This document shows, in pieces, positions 8,947-16,331 of a stretch of 33,988 nucleotides of DNA (its first letter is position 1; each line of letters begins with the position of its first letter). Location: positions 1 to 33,988 of the forward strand of contig JANXYC010000239.1 of assembly GCA_025350305.1 (NCBI GenBank), written 5' to 3'. This DNA comes from Cyclobacteriaceae bacterium (lineage in GTDB: Bacteria > Bacteroidota > Bacteroidia > Cytophagales > Cyclobacteriaceae). The notes under the pieces were generated by a model. That model had not been told where the DNA came from. It made no database searches and was given only the letters and a program-made list of their open reading frames with translations. The position numbers and the translations under genes are program-made.

Positions 8947-9300
8947 ATGAATTGGTTGAAATTAGAGTCCATTGAGCAACTTCAAACGATTAAAGACAAC
9001 TCATCAGAACATCTGGTGTTAATTTTTAAACACAGCACACGCTGCTCCATAAGCCGGGCGGCACTCGATCGCCTGGAGCGGAACTGGCAACCGGGTGAAA
9101 TGAACGATGTAAAACCGTTCTACCTTGATTTAATCCGGTATCGGGATGTATCGGATCAAATAGCAGAAGATTTTTCCGTTGAACACGAATCACCACAAGT
9201 CTTGGTTATTAAAAATGGACAATCGGTTTATGATCGCTCACACATTGACATCAACTACCGGGAATTAGCAGTCATCGCTCGAAGAGCTGCTATATATTAA
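8947..9300 (+). CDS. ytxJ: Bacillithiol-system redox protein, YtxJ-like
   Basis: YtxJ proteins have a thioredoxin fold and are linked to bacillithiol-dependent redox control; some act as monothiol bacilliredoxins. The motif here is FKHSTRCSIS with a single cysteine (Cys33 from the ATG at 8947), followed by a thioredoxin-like core ending SPQVLVIKNGQSVYDRSH. I prefer the ATG at 8947, which gives the typical MNWLKL start. An ATG at 8926 adds seven residues and overlaps the upstream gene by 8 bp. It is probably co-transcribed with the basic repeat protein. Its 3' end overlaps the convergent OsmC gene by 11 bp. No bacillithiol synthesis gene is in the window. Confidence 0.87.
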   Translation: MNWLKLESIEQLQTIKDNSSEHLVLIFKHSTRCSISRAALDRLERNWQPGEMNDVKPFYLDLIRYRDVSDQIAEDFSVEHESPQVLVIKNGQSVYDRSHIDINYRELAVIARRAAIY

Positions 9301-9694
9301 ATTTAATCGATTGCTTTAATCCCTCTCCAAGACTTAGCGCCACAGGACAGGTCATGGCAGCATTCTTCAATTTTTGTTTTTGAATATCGGTTGCCCTCAG
9401 GTCTGGATGGGAAAATGTGATTTGTATTTCGGCAATTTTTCTGGGGTTGGACGCCATGATCTTCGTGATCTCCGAACTCAGTCCTGTCAGGTCAATTCCT
9501 TCTTTTTCGGCCATCATACTCATAATGGTCATCATACAACTGCTAAGAGCAGCGCATACCAGATCTGTGGGGCTGAAAGCCTCGCCTTTGCCATTATTGT
9601 CAGGCGGAGCATCTGTGATAATTTGATTGCCGGAGAGCAAATGTGTGTCCTGTGTCCGCAAGGCACCAAGGTATTTTCCAGTCATGGAAGCCAT
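9290..9694 (-). CDS. OsmC/Ohr family peroxide-detoxifying protein
   Basis: OsmC-family proteins reduce organic hydroperoxides through two conserved cysteines. The 134-residue product has Cys53 in AALSSCMMT and Cys116 in MTCPVAL, with the usual N-terminal GEAFSPTDL strand. The sequence resembles the general OsmC branch more than Ohr. The ATG at 9694 is used; a second at 9685 (MTGKYLG) would also fit the family. The gene is convergent with ytxJ and their coding ends overlap by 11 bp. It is divergent from the membrane protein at 9760, and a perfect 14-bp palindrome lies in the shared 65-bp spacer. Confidence 0.92.
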   Translation of the reverse strand: MASMTGKYLGALRTQDTHLLSGNQIITDAPPDNNGKGEAFSPTDLVCAALSSCMMTIMSMMAEKEGIDLTGLSSEITKIMASNPRKIAEIQITFSHPDLRATDIQKQKLKNAAMTCPVALSLGEGLKQSIKFNI

Positions 9695-9732
9695 AGATGT
9701 ATCTGTTAAATTTTTTTGTGTTCTGTATTTAT

Positions 9733-9746
9733 GGTTAAATTTAACC
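9733..9746. promoter_or_regulatory. Perfect 14-bp palindrome in a divergent promoter region
   Basis: GGTTAAATTTAACC is a perfect palindrome in the short spacer between the OsmC gene (starting 9694 on minus) and the gene starting at 9760 on plus. Size and symmetry fit a dimeric repressor or activator site, but no regulator is encoded beside it. It could instead be a chance AT-rich palindrome. Confidence 0.4.
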
Positions 9747-9759
9747 TAAAGTAATAGAA

Positions 9760-10503
9760 ATGCGGTTCTCTGGGAAAAAGTGGGGCCTTCTCACGCTTAT
9801 TGGTGTAGTTCTTTCATGTTTTGCTGTTGCCCAGACGCAGGATAGTTACGAGTACGATTCAGAATTTACGTGGGGCGTTAACAAAAATTCATCCAGTGGA
9901 CTTATTGGCGGCTTTGTATTCAAGAAAGCAAGGAAGCTGAATGACCGAATGCTGGAAACGTTCGGGCTGGAGATCATGAATGTAAAGCATCCCCAGGAGG
10001 TACGAAAGCCCTCCCGGTCAACGGGAAACTATTTTATTTACGGGAAAAGCAATTACCTCTATGCATTGCGCTTTCAGTATGGACGCGACCTCATTCTTTT
10101 TACAAAAGCACCTCAGCAAGGAGTAGAAATAAAGGCGGTGTTTGCGCTCGGGCCTTCGATTGGATTTGTCGCGCCCTACTATATTGAACGCTCGGTCGAT
10201 AATAGTTTTTTTCAAACAATACGGGAACAGTACGATCCCACAAACCCGCAACATAATTTCAATAATATTTTAGGCACGGGCAATTTGTTCCAGGGAATTG
10301 GGGAATCCAAAATTCAATTAGGAGCAAATTTGAAGGCTGGGCTGAATTTTGAGTTAGGTACCATCAAGAGCCAGGTCACCGGCTTTGAAGTAGGATTTTT
10401 GCTGGATTCCTATATTAACAAAATAGTCCTGATGCCGACCACCAAGAATTACAGCATTTTTCCCACCGTTTACTTCTCCCTTTTCTACGGCACCCGAAAG
10501 TAG
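9760..10503 (+). CDS. Predicted outer-membrane beta-barrel protein, unknown function
   Basis: The 247-residue product has a clear signal peptide (hydrophobic core about residues 10-22, then AVAQTQ). Many alternating aromatic/polar strands follow, such as YLYALRFQYGRDLILF and AVFALGPSIGFVAPYY, with a C-terminal strand FPTVYFSLFYG. This resembles the small barrel proteins common in Bacteroidota, but I do not recognise a named family. It is divergent from the OsmC gene and followed by a TonB-like gene 95 bp on, which has its own candidate promoter. Confidence 0.7.
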   Translation: MRFSGKKWGLLTLIGVVLSCFAVAQTQDSYEYDSEFTWGVNKNSSSGLIGGFVFKKARKLNDRMLETFGLEIMNVKHPQEVRKPSRSTGNYFIYGKSNYLYALRFQYGRDLILFTKAPQQGVEIKAVFALGPSIGFVAPYYIERSVDNSFFQTIREQYDPTNPQHNFNNILGTGNLFQGIGESKIQLGANLKAGLNFELGTIKSQVTGFEVGFLLDSYINKIVLMPTTKNYSIFPTVYFSLFYGTRK

Positions 10504-10543
10504 AGGGGTTTTTTTTCTAAAATTCTTTGATTTTCAGTGACGT

Positions 10544-10576
10544 TATGGTCAAAAGTGGATTCTGTTGCTATATTTG
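10544..10576 (+). promoter_or_regulatory. Candidate promoter for the TonB-like gene
   Basis: TATATTTG at 10569-10576 matches the Bacteroidota -7 consensus TAnnTTTG at all defined positions. Upstream, TATG at 10544-10547 is a 3/4 match to the -33 TTTG at a 21-base spacing. The element ends 22 bp before the ATG at 10599. This is inferred from the motif only. Confidence 0.45.
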
Positions 10577-10598
10577 AGATCCTAAACTGTGAAATTGT

Positions 10599-11273
10599 AT
10601 GGAAGTAAAAAAGAGTGAAAAAGCCGATTTAACAAAAAAATCAAGCTTTTTCTTCAGCATCGGGCTAACGATTACCATGGCCCTTGTGCTAATGGCGTTT
10701 GAATGGACTGACTCCGAGGAAGGTGCACTTGACCTGGTGGGAAAAAAGACCGACGCGTTTGAAGAGACGATGGAAGTGCCTCCCACCGAACAGCCGCCTC
10801 CTCCCGCTCCTGTTATCCAACAACCACAAGTGGTGGAGGTACCGGATGAAGAAGAAATCAAAGATGATATCAAAGTCAATCTCGATGTTGAAGTAACGGA
10901 TGAGACGAAGGTTGAAGAGATTGTGGTGCAGGCAGAGCAGCCAAAAGAAGAAACAGATTTTGTCTTCACCGTCGTAGAAGAATCAGCGACTCCGAAAGGT
11001 GGCATGCAGGCTTTCTACAAATATGTCGGAGAAAAAATTAAGTATCCTGCCCAAGCCCGACGCATGGGTATTGAAGGACGAGTATTTGTGGAGTTCGTAA
11101 TCAACAAAGACGGATCACTGAGCGATGTCAAAGCCATCAAGGGAATCGGAGCAGGATGTGATGAGGAAGCGGTAAGAATTGTTCAGTCATCTCCTTCGTG
11201 GAACCCTGGTAAGCAACGTGGTAAGGCAGTCAAACAGCGTTACACACTTCCGATCATTTTCAAGCTGGGATAA
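10599..11273 (+). CDS. TonB-family energy transducer
   Basis: TonB couples the ExbBD proton-motive complex to outer-membrane receptors. The 224-residue product has one N-terminal membrane segment (about residues 18-36) after a basic cytoplasmic tail. A Pro/Glu-rich periplasmic linker follows (EQPPPPAP and acidic stretches, about 55-125). The C-terminal TonB domain (about 135-224) has YPAQARRMGIEGRVFVEF and ends YTLPIIFKLG. The order and length are standard for Bacteroidota TonB. ExbB and ExbD are not adjacent. It could serve the thiamin-type receptor at 16.7-19.1 kb, but no sequence link shows that. Confidence 0.93.
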   Translation: MEVKKSEKADLTKKSSFFFSIGLTITMALVLMAFEWTDSEEGALDLVGKKTDAFEETMEVPPTEQPPPPAPVIQQPQVVEVPDEEEIKDDIKVNLDVEVTDETKVEEIVVQAEQPKEETDFVFTVVEESATPKGGMQAFYKYVGEKIKYPAQARRMGIEGRVFVEFVINKDGSLSDVKAIKGIGAGCDEEAVRIVQSSPSWNPGKQRGKAVKQRYTLPIIFKLG

Positions 11274-11291
11274 TTAATTGTCAAACAATGA

Positions 11292-12467
11292 TCATAAAAT
11301 AAATCCCAACAGCAATCCCATCACAATAATTAACCCGGAAGGAATTTTTGTAAAGGTGAGCAAAACAAATGTTCCAATCGTAAAGGCATAGGTAACAAAC
11401 GCATTGTCCAGGGGCTGAAATAAAAAAATAGCTGCTGCTGCTACAAGACCTGCACTGGCGGCTGTAATACCTTCGAGAGAAGCACGCACGGCCCTGAATT
11501 TTTTCAGACTTTCCCAAAACCTGATCACAAAAAAGATCAAGAATGTGCCGGGTAGAAAAATCCCGGCAGCCGATATAAAAGCGCCTGCAATTTGGCCCCC
11601 GATACCTGCATGCTTCATTGAAAGCGCCCCGATGTAAGCACTGAATGAAAACACCGGTCCAGGTATAGACTGCGCGATGGCATATCCGGAGAGGAACTCC
11701 CTCGAGGTGAGATAATGTTTGAGTTCGACAAACTCTGTGTACAGCAATGGTGTCAACACCTGGCCCCCGCCAAAAATGAGGCTTCCATTCCGATAAAAAT
11801 TTTCAAACAATCGTATCGGCAATCCATGGGTCAATCCGCCTAACGTTGCGGCAGTGATCAGCACACCAGCCCATAAAATGAAATTAGCCCAGCTAATCCG
11901 GATGGGAATTTTTTCTTCCTTTGGTTGTGCTTTGTATTTAAACGCTGTCACCACTCCTGCAATAACAAGTGCTGCCGGATAAAAAAAAGGAGAGCGGATA
12001 AAATAGGAAAGCACGGCCGCTAAAATCATCAGGACGATGCCTATACGGGTGTGAACGGTTTTGATCGTCATCGTATAGGCTGCATAACTTACAAACCCAA
12101 CCGCCATGGCAGGAACAAAACGGGTAAAGACGAGCGAAACATTTCTTTCCTGAAATAAATTCATGATAATTGCTGCGAGGGTCATCAGCGTTACTGCCGG
12201 AAGTATCCACACCAGCAGCGTGAGGTACGCGAGGTTAGGTCCGCCGATCTTATAACCAATGGCCGTAAGTGTTTGCGTGGAGGTTGGACCCGGCAATACC
12301 TGACACAGCGAATTGATTTCCATCAGATCTTCTTCTGAAAGATAGTTTCGCTTACGTACGAGTATTTTTAAAAAGTGCGCGATGTGGGCCTGGGGCCCTC
12401 CAAATGTACTGACCGAAAGTACCAGTACATCTTTTAAAAAAGCCTGATATCGTACTTTTTGGTACAA
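11292..12467 (-). CDS. chrA: ChrA-type chromate transporter, two-domain form
   Basis: CHR-family membrane proteins export chromate; many chromosomal members have unproven substrates. The 391-residue product is the long form with two homologous halves. The first has TFGGPQAH and QVLPGPTSTQ, the second IFGGGQVLTP and AQSIPGPVFS, each followed by several hydrophobic helices. About 11-12 membrane segments are expected. The ATG at 12467 gives a normal N-terminus. It converges with the TonB-like gene (18 bp between stops) and has no chrB-type regulator nearby. The 373-bp upstream spacer carries a GC-rich repeat element. Confidence 0.92.
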   Translation of the reverse strand: MYQKVRYQAFLKDVLVLSVSTFGGPQAHIAHFLKILVRKRNYLSEEDLMEINSLCQVLPGPTSTQTLTAIGYKIGGPNLAYLTLLVWILPAVTLMTLAAIIMNLFQERNVSLVFTRFVPAMAVGFVSYAAYTMTIKTVHTRIGIVLMILAAVLSYFIRSPFFYPAALVIAGVVTAFKYKAQPKEEKIPIRISWANFILWAGVLITAATLGGLTHGLPIRLFENFYRNGSLIFGGGQVLTPLLYTEFVELKHYLTSREFLSGYAIAQSIPGPVFSFSAYIGALSMKHAGIGGQIAGAFISAAGIFLPGTFLIFFVIRFWESLKKFRAVRASLEGITAASAGLVAAAAIFLFQPLDNAFVTYAFTIGTFVLLTFTKIPSGLIIVMGLLLGFIL

Positions 12468-12840
12468 GGCCTTACATTAATTTTTAAGGTCGGCTTCCTT
12501 CCGATTTACGATCTGTCTTGCCATGGTATCCTCCACCCATGTATTATTTTTCAGGTGGCTGTTATTGGCTAAATCTATAGAGTTAAGATAGGTAATTTGA
12601 TGGTATAGTATCGCAGTCATGGGATAACTTTTAGTTTACTAAAGCTAAAGATTTTTGGGTAATTTTACCCACCTACGCCAAGGCTTCGGCGGGCAAGCCC
12701 GCGCCTTCGTCACTGACTACGCCAAGGGCTTCGTCAGTTAAAAGGCTTCGGCAGGCATGCTTTCAGGATTTTAGCGGAGTCTTATCCCTTCAGTTGTCAG
12801 GCTTGAAATTTGTTATAAGAAAAACTAAACTAAAATCGTT
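12468..12840. other. 373-bp spacer between chrA and sodB
   Basis: No gene is visible. It contains one copy of the GC-rich palindromic repeat (12668-12760). Close to sodB, GAAATTTG at 12805-12812 matches the -7 element at 7 of 8 positions, but I see no matching -33 element at the right distance. The remainder is AT-rich and unremarkable. Confidence 0.6.
12668..12760 (+). repeat. GC-rich dispersed palindromic repeat, copy A
   Basis: The element starts CCCACCTACGCCAAGGCTTC and contains the perfect hairpin GCGGGCAAGCCCGC (12689-12702). A partly repeated second half reads CACTGACTACGCCAAGG and ends GGCTTCGGCAGGCATGC. Copies B (26947-27021, opposite orientation) and C (32813-32880) share the CTTCGGC[AG]GGCAAGC core. 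All three are intergenic. The pattern resembles REP-type repeats mobilised in trans, but no transposase is in the window. Confidence 0.8.
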
Positions 12841-13551
12841 ATGAAAAACATGGATCGCAGAAAATTCGTTAAAGACTCGTTGAAGATCACAGCCGTAGCT
12901 GCTGTCGGATCCTCTATCCTGATGAACAGTGAAGATGCCAGCGCTGCTGCCGTCGGTTTGCAATTTGCTCAGGTGACCTTGCCCTATGCATTCAATGCGT
13001 TGGAACCGAACATCGATGCTTTGACTATGGAAATACATTACACCAAGCATCATACAGCTTACGTCAAAAATGTAAATGAGGCCATCGCTGCCGAAAAAAT
13101 CAGCTTTGCAACTGAAAAAGAATTTTTTGCAAATGCCTCCAAGCTCTCGATGAAAGCCCGCAACAATGGAGGCGGCTCCTGGAATCACAACTTTTTCTGG
13201 CAAGTCATGAAACCCGGTGCTGGTACTCCTTCCGGAAAAGTGACAGATGCCATTAACGGAGCATTTAGCTCATTTGATAAATTCAAAGATCAATTTTCAC
13301 AAGCAGCAATTGGCAGGTTTGGTTCAGGATGGGCATGGTTGGTCAACGATGGCGGTAAACTGAAGATCGGCTCTACCCCTAACCAGGACAATCCGATGAT
13401 GGATGTGAGCGAATTGAAAGGCACTCCACTTCTTTGCCTGGACGTGTGGGAACATGCGTATTATCTAAAATATCAAAATAAGCGCGCCGACTATGTAGCT
13501 GCATGGTGGAACGTGGTGAACTGGGACGAGGTGGCGAAGAGGATGATTTAA
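12841..13551 (+). CDS. sodB: Exported Fe/Mn superoxide dismutase
   Basis: The enzyme converts superoxide to oxygen and peroxide. All four metal ligands are present by alignment with E. coli SodB: His66 (EIHYTKHH), His116 (WNHNFFW), Asp201 and His205 (DVWEHAYY). The 236-residue protein is about 40 residues longer than cytoplasmic enzymes because of an N-terminal extension. That extension is twin-arginine-like: MDRRKFVKDSLKITAVAAVG, then a hydrophobic stretch and ASAAA before the normal LPYAFNALEP start. It is therefore probably folded in the cytoplasm and exported by Tat. A second in-frame ATG at 12850 keeps the RR motif. A strong hairpin follows the stop. Confidence 0.94.
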   Translation: MKNMDRRKFVKDSLKITAVAAVGSSILMNSEDASAAAVGLQFAQVTLPYAFNALEPNIDALTMEIHYTKHHTAYVKNVNEAIAAEKISFATEKEFFANASKLSMKARNNGGGSWNHNFFWQVMKPGAGTPSGKVTDAINGAFSSFDKFKDQFSQAAIGRFGSGWAWLVNDGGKLKIGSTPNQDNPMMDVSELKGTPLLCLDVWEHAYYLKYQNKRADYVAAWWNVVNWDEVAKRMI

Positions 13552-13573
13552 TCCAATTTTATTTTCTGAATGG

Positions 13574-13607
13574 TCAATTGCCACGAGCTTAAGCCCGTGG
13601 CAATTGA
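13574..13607. repeat. Perfect 12-bp inverted repeat downstream of sodB
   Basis: TCAATTGCCACG at 13574-13585 pairs perfectly with CGTGGCAATTGA at 13596-13607 around a 10-base loop that itself contains the palindrome GCTTAAGC. It lies 22 bp past the sodB stop and no T-run follows, so it is not a classic intrinsic terminator. It may stabilise the sodB mRNA 3' end or be a dispersed repeat: degenerate sequences with the same CACG...TTAAG core occur near 26.1 kb. Confidence 0.75.
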
Positions 13608-13655
13608 AACAACCTGAAAAAGTTTTCAATCGTACATTGATCGTTTAAATGGGTT

Positions 13656-14150
13656 ATGAAAAAAATTTGTGTGTTTCTGAGTGTCTCCGTTCTTCTTTGT
13701 CTATTGGCCGTTGGATGTTATGCACAAAGCCCTACGCCGGGTTTAGTCATGTATAAAACTTTTGGTGGCGCCATATTCGAATACACAAAAGACACCACCA
13801 CCTTTACGGTAAGCCCCAAACAAGTATTGCAAATCATGAAAGAAGATTCGCTTGCCTACAACGAGTTTAAAAAAGCAAGGGTTAACTATAGTGTTGCCGG
13901 GACAATGGGTTTTATCGGAGGATCACTGATCATCTTTCCAATCGTGACAGCCATTGCCGGAGGAGACCCGGAATGGAGTTTTTTGGCGGGTGGCGCTGCG
14001 TTCCTTGCAGCCTCCATCCCATTGAATAAAGCATTTAAGCGACACGCAGCGGGCGCCATAGATACGTACAACAAGAACCATACGGCCTTCCGTCCACGCA
14101 CCGAATATTTTTTTTCCGGACTCGGTCTTAAAGTCCTGATAAAATTTTAA
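13656..14150 (+). CDS. Small exported/membrane protein of unknown function
   Basis: The 164-residue product has a signal peptide ending near CYAQS. After a polar region (about 25-75) comes a Gly-rich hydrophobic hairpin: GTMGFIGGSLIIFPIVTAIA (about 87-106) and FLAGGAAFLAASIPL (about 112-126). A basic turn and a strand-like C-terminus (FFSGLGLKVLIKF) follow. The paired hydrophobic segments suggest membrane insertion or oligomerisation. No family is recognised and the neighbours do not suggest a role. Confidence 0.7.
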   Translation: MKKICVFLSVSVLLCLLAVGCYAQSPTPGLVMYKTFGGAIFEYTKDTTTFTVSPKQVLQIMKEDSLAYNEFKKARVNYSVAGTMGFIGGSLIIFPIVTAIAGGDPEWSFLAGGAAFLAASIPLNKAFKRHAAGAIDTYNKNHTAFRPRTEYFFSGLGLKVLIKF

Positions 14151-14229
14151 AGTCCCGAATTGTCTGACTGCCTGCTTTCTAAACTAAGGGCGTCTCTTCC
14201 AACACCTGTTTTCTAATAATGTTGCGTAA

Positions 14230-15273
14230 TTAATCTGTCACTACACCAGGCTCATTTGCAAAAATGGATAGATGATCATCCATTAAAATCTCTTCAGAAA
14301 TAAGGCGACCGTTCAGGGTTGGAGCAGGAATGCCTTTTGTGAACGTCCGGTGTGAACGGAAGATCCGGGCCTCATCCCACCAGCCGCCTTTGATGAATGT
14401 TTCCAGTGTTTGCCCTCCACCTTCAATCATCACGGACTGAATTTTGCGCTGATAGAGATCATGTATCATTTCCTGCCAGAAATTTTCCTCGCCCAACCTC
14501 ACCAGCGTGAGATTTTCCTGCTCTTCATGTCTTAATAGATTATAGCAAAGAGTAGACTGTTTCCGGTCGAACAAATTTAGTTTGTCGTTAAGTCGCAAAA
14601 AGCGATCGAATACGACCCTCACCGGGTTTCTCCCTGACCATTCCCGGACATTTAATTTCGGATCATCGTGGCGGGCTGTCCGTGTACCTACCAGCACGGC
14701 ATCTTCTTCCGCTCGCCAGCGGTGTACGAGTTGTCGCGAATAATCATTGCTGATCCACCTGGACTCAAAATTTTCGTGAGCAATAAAGCCATCGGACGTC
14801 TCGGCCCACTTTAATATGATGTAGGGTCGTTTTCTTTCAATAAAAGTAAAAAATCGTTTATTCAGAGCTCTTCCTTCATTCTGCAAAACACCGGTGATAA
14901 CTTCCATGCCGCCTTCACGAAGTTTGCGGATGCCATTGCCGGCTACCAACGGGTTGGTGTCCAGGTTGGCTATTACAACTTTCAAGACACTGTGCTTCAG
15001 CAGCAGGTCGGCACAAGGAGGTGTTTTTCCCTGGTGCGAACACGGTTCCAGGTTTACATAAACCGTTGCCTTTAGTAAGAGGCTTTTATCGGCTACTGAT
15101 GCAATGGCATTGACTTCCGCATGGGCCTCCCCGTATTTCCTGTGCCAGCCTTCGCCAATAATTTTACCATCGCACACGATCACACAGCCCACCCTCGGAT
15201 TTGGGCTCACGGTCCCGATACCAAGGTTGGCAAGTTCCAGGGCACGCTGCATGAAAAGTTCATCCTGCGACAT
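14230..15273 (-). CDS. ribD: Bifunctional riboflavin deaminase/reductase RibD
   Basis: RibD performs two consecutive steps of riboflavin synthesis: deamination of the pyrimidine intermediate and NADPH-dependent reduction of its ribosyl side chain. The N-terminal deaminase domain (about 1-145) has the zinc motifs HAEVNAI and EPCSHQGKTPPC. The C-terminal reductase domain (about 150-345) has RPYIILKWAETSDG and VMIEGGGQTL. I start at ATG 15273 (MSQDELFMQRALELA); an upstream ATG at 15306 would add 11 unusual residues adjoining the repeat array. The gene stands alone. Its upstream region is a 7-bp repeat array that also separates it from divergent prmC. Confidence 0.94.
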   Translation of the reverse strand: MSQDELFMQRALELANLGIGTVSPNPRVGCVIVCDGKIIGEGWHRKYGEAHAEVNAIASVADKSLLLKATVYVNLEPCSHQGKTPPCADLLLKHSVLKVVIANLDTNPLVAGNGIRKLREGGMEVITGVLQNEGRALNKRFFTFIERKRPYIILKWAETSDGFIAHENFESRWISNDYSRQLVHRWRAEEDAVLVGTRTARHDDPKLNVREWSGRNPVRVVFDRFLRLNDKLNLFDRKQSTLCYNLLRHEEQENLTLVRLGEENFWQEMIHDLYQRKIQSVMIEGGGQTLETFIKGGWWDEARIFRSHRTFTKGIPAPTLNGRLISEEILMDDHLSIFANEPGVVTD

Positions 15274-15300
15274 GGGCGAAAGATGGAGGGGGAAACAAAA

Positions 15301-15412
15301 GTTCAAAGTTCAAAGTTCAAAGTTCAAAGTTCAAAGTTCAAAGTTCAAAGTTCAAAGCTCAAAGCTCAAAGCTCAAAGTTAAAAGTTAAAAGTTAAAAGC
15401 TAAAAGTTAAAA
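15301..15412. repeat. Heptamer tandem array, 16 copies
   Basis: Sixteen uninterrupted 7-bp units: eight GTTCAAA (15301-15356), three GCTCAAA (15357-15377), three GTTAAAA, one GCTAAAA and one GTTAAAA (15378-15412). It fills the spacer between divergent ribD and prmC. On the minus strand the units read TTTGAAC, so every copy holds a TTTG like the Bacteroidota -33 element. At the block junction TAACTTTG (15374-15381, minus) is an exact TAnnTTTG match. Copy-number change would move promoter parts or alter the ribD leader, although no phase variation has been shown. Confidence 0.95.
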
Positions 15413-15447
15413 GTGGTGTTCTGCAAAAGGATAGTTACACTTGCATT

Positions 15448-16299
15448 ATGATCGTTGATTCCAGGCAGCTTTTTCAGCAACTGTTGCGCGACTTCACAAC
15501 GGACGATAGTCGGGCAGAAAAAGAGGCGATCCTCTTCTGGCTGTTGGAGAGCAAGCTTGCCCTATTCCGAGAGGAGATCATGGCCGGTAAAAAAGTGAGC
15601 GTCGATCAATTGTTATTGGATCAATTCATTCATCGCCTTAACAATCATGAGCCTTTGCAGTATATCCTGGAGGAGGCTGAATTCTACGGCAGAAAGTTTA
15701 GGGTGGGTCCGGCTGTATTGATACCCCGTCCGGAAACGGAATTGGTGGTGAAATTGGTGGTGGACCACTTTCAAGGCAGCAAACAAGAAATCAGGTTACT
15801 CGATATTGGCACGGGTAGCGGTTGCATTGCCATCACGCTGGCGCTTGAACTTCCCGCGGCCACAATATTTGCAACTGAAATCAGTAGTGATGCATTGGGT
15901 ATCGCCAAAGAAAATGCAAAACGACTAAAGGCGAACGTCCAATTCCAGAAACATGATATACTAAATCATACTCTTTCACTGGGCCCACTGGATGCAGTGG
16001 TGAGCAATCCGCCTTATATTTTGGAAAATGAAAAGCCGCTTCTGCAAAAGAAGGTTGTTGAATATGAGCCGGCACAGGCCCTGTTTGTTCCTGATTCAAA
16101 TCCTCTTTTATTTTACAAGGCAATCGCTGAAAAAGCAAGGCAATCGCTAAAGCCAGGAGGTCTTCTCCTTACAGAAATCAATGAACGACTGGGCAATGAC
16201 ATGGCTGCACTCTTTGAGTCGCTTGGGTATGCGGATGTGAAAATATTAAAAGACCTGAGGGGGAAAGACAGGCTGGTAATCGGAAGAAATAAGAGCTGA
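15448..16299 (+). CDS. prmC: Release factor glutamine methyltransferase PrmC
   Basis: PrmC methylates the glutamine of the GGQ motif in peptide-chain release factors, using S-adenosylmethionine. The 283-residue product has the helical N-terminal domain with EPLQYIL and then the methyltransferase fold: IPRPETE (about 93-99), SAM motif DIGTGSGCIA (119-128) and catalytic NPPY (187-190). Start ATG 15448 is 35 bp from the heptamer array. TACACTTG at 15436-15443 is a 7/8 match to a -7 element without a clear -33. It is divergent from ribD. Confidence 0.95.
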   Translation: MIVDSRQLFQQLLRDFTTDDSRAEKEAILFWLLESKLALFREEIMAGKKVSVDQLLLDQFIHRLNNHEPLQYILEEAEFYGRKFRVGPAVLIPRPETELVVKLVVDHFQGSKQEIRLLDIGTGSGCIAITLALELPAATIFATEISSDALGIAKENAKRLKANVQFQKHDILNHTLSLGPLDAVVSNPPYILENEKPLLQKKVVEYEPAQALFVPDSNPLLFYKAIAEKARQSLKPGGLLLTEINERLGNDMAALFESLGYADVKILKDLRGKDRLVIGRNKS

Positions 16300-16331
16300 A
16301 AACATCCACCGTTCATTCAAATACAGATGTT

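Noticed and set aside
10500-10517. Terminator after the 9760 membrane protein gene
   Set aside because: There is a T-run (GGGGTTTTTTTTCT) but no stable stem directly before it.
8926-13551. A single oxidative-stress operon (ytxJ, osmC, chrA, sodB)
   Set aside because: The genes lie on both strands with unrelated genes between them and no shared regulatory motif, so only a loose association is justified.
15104-15396. Two plus-strand open frames running through the heptamer array
   Set aside because: They are antisense to ribD and read into simple repeats (FKVQSSKFKVQSS-type), with no coding signal of their own.
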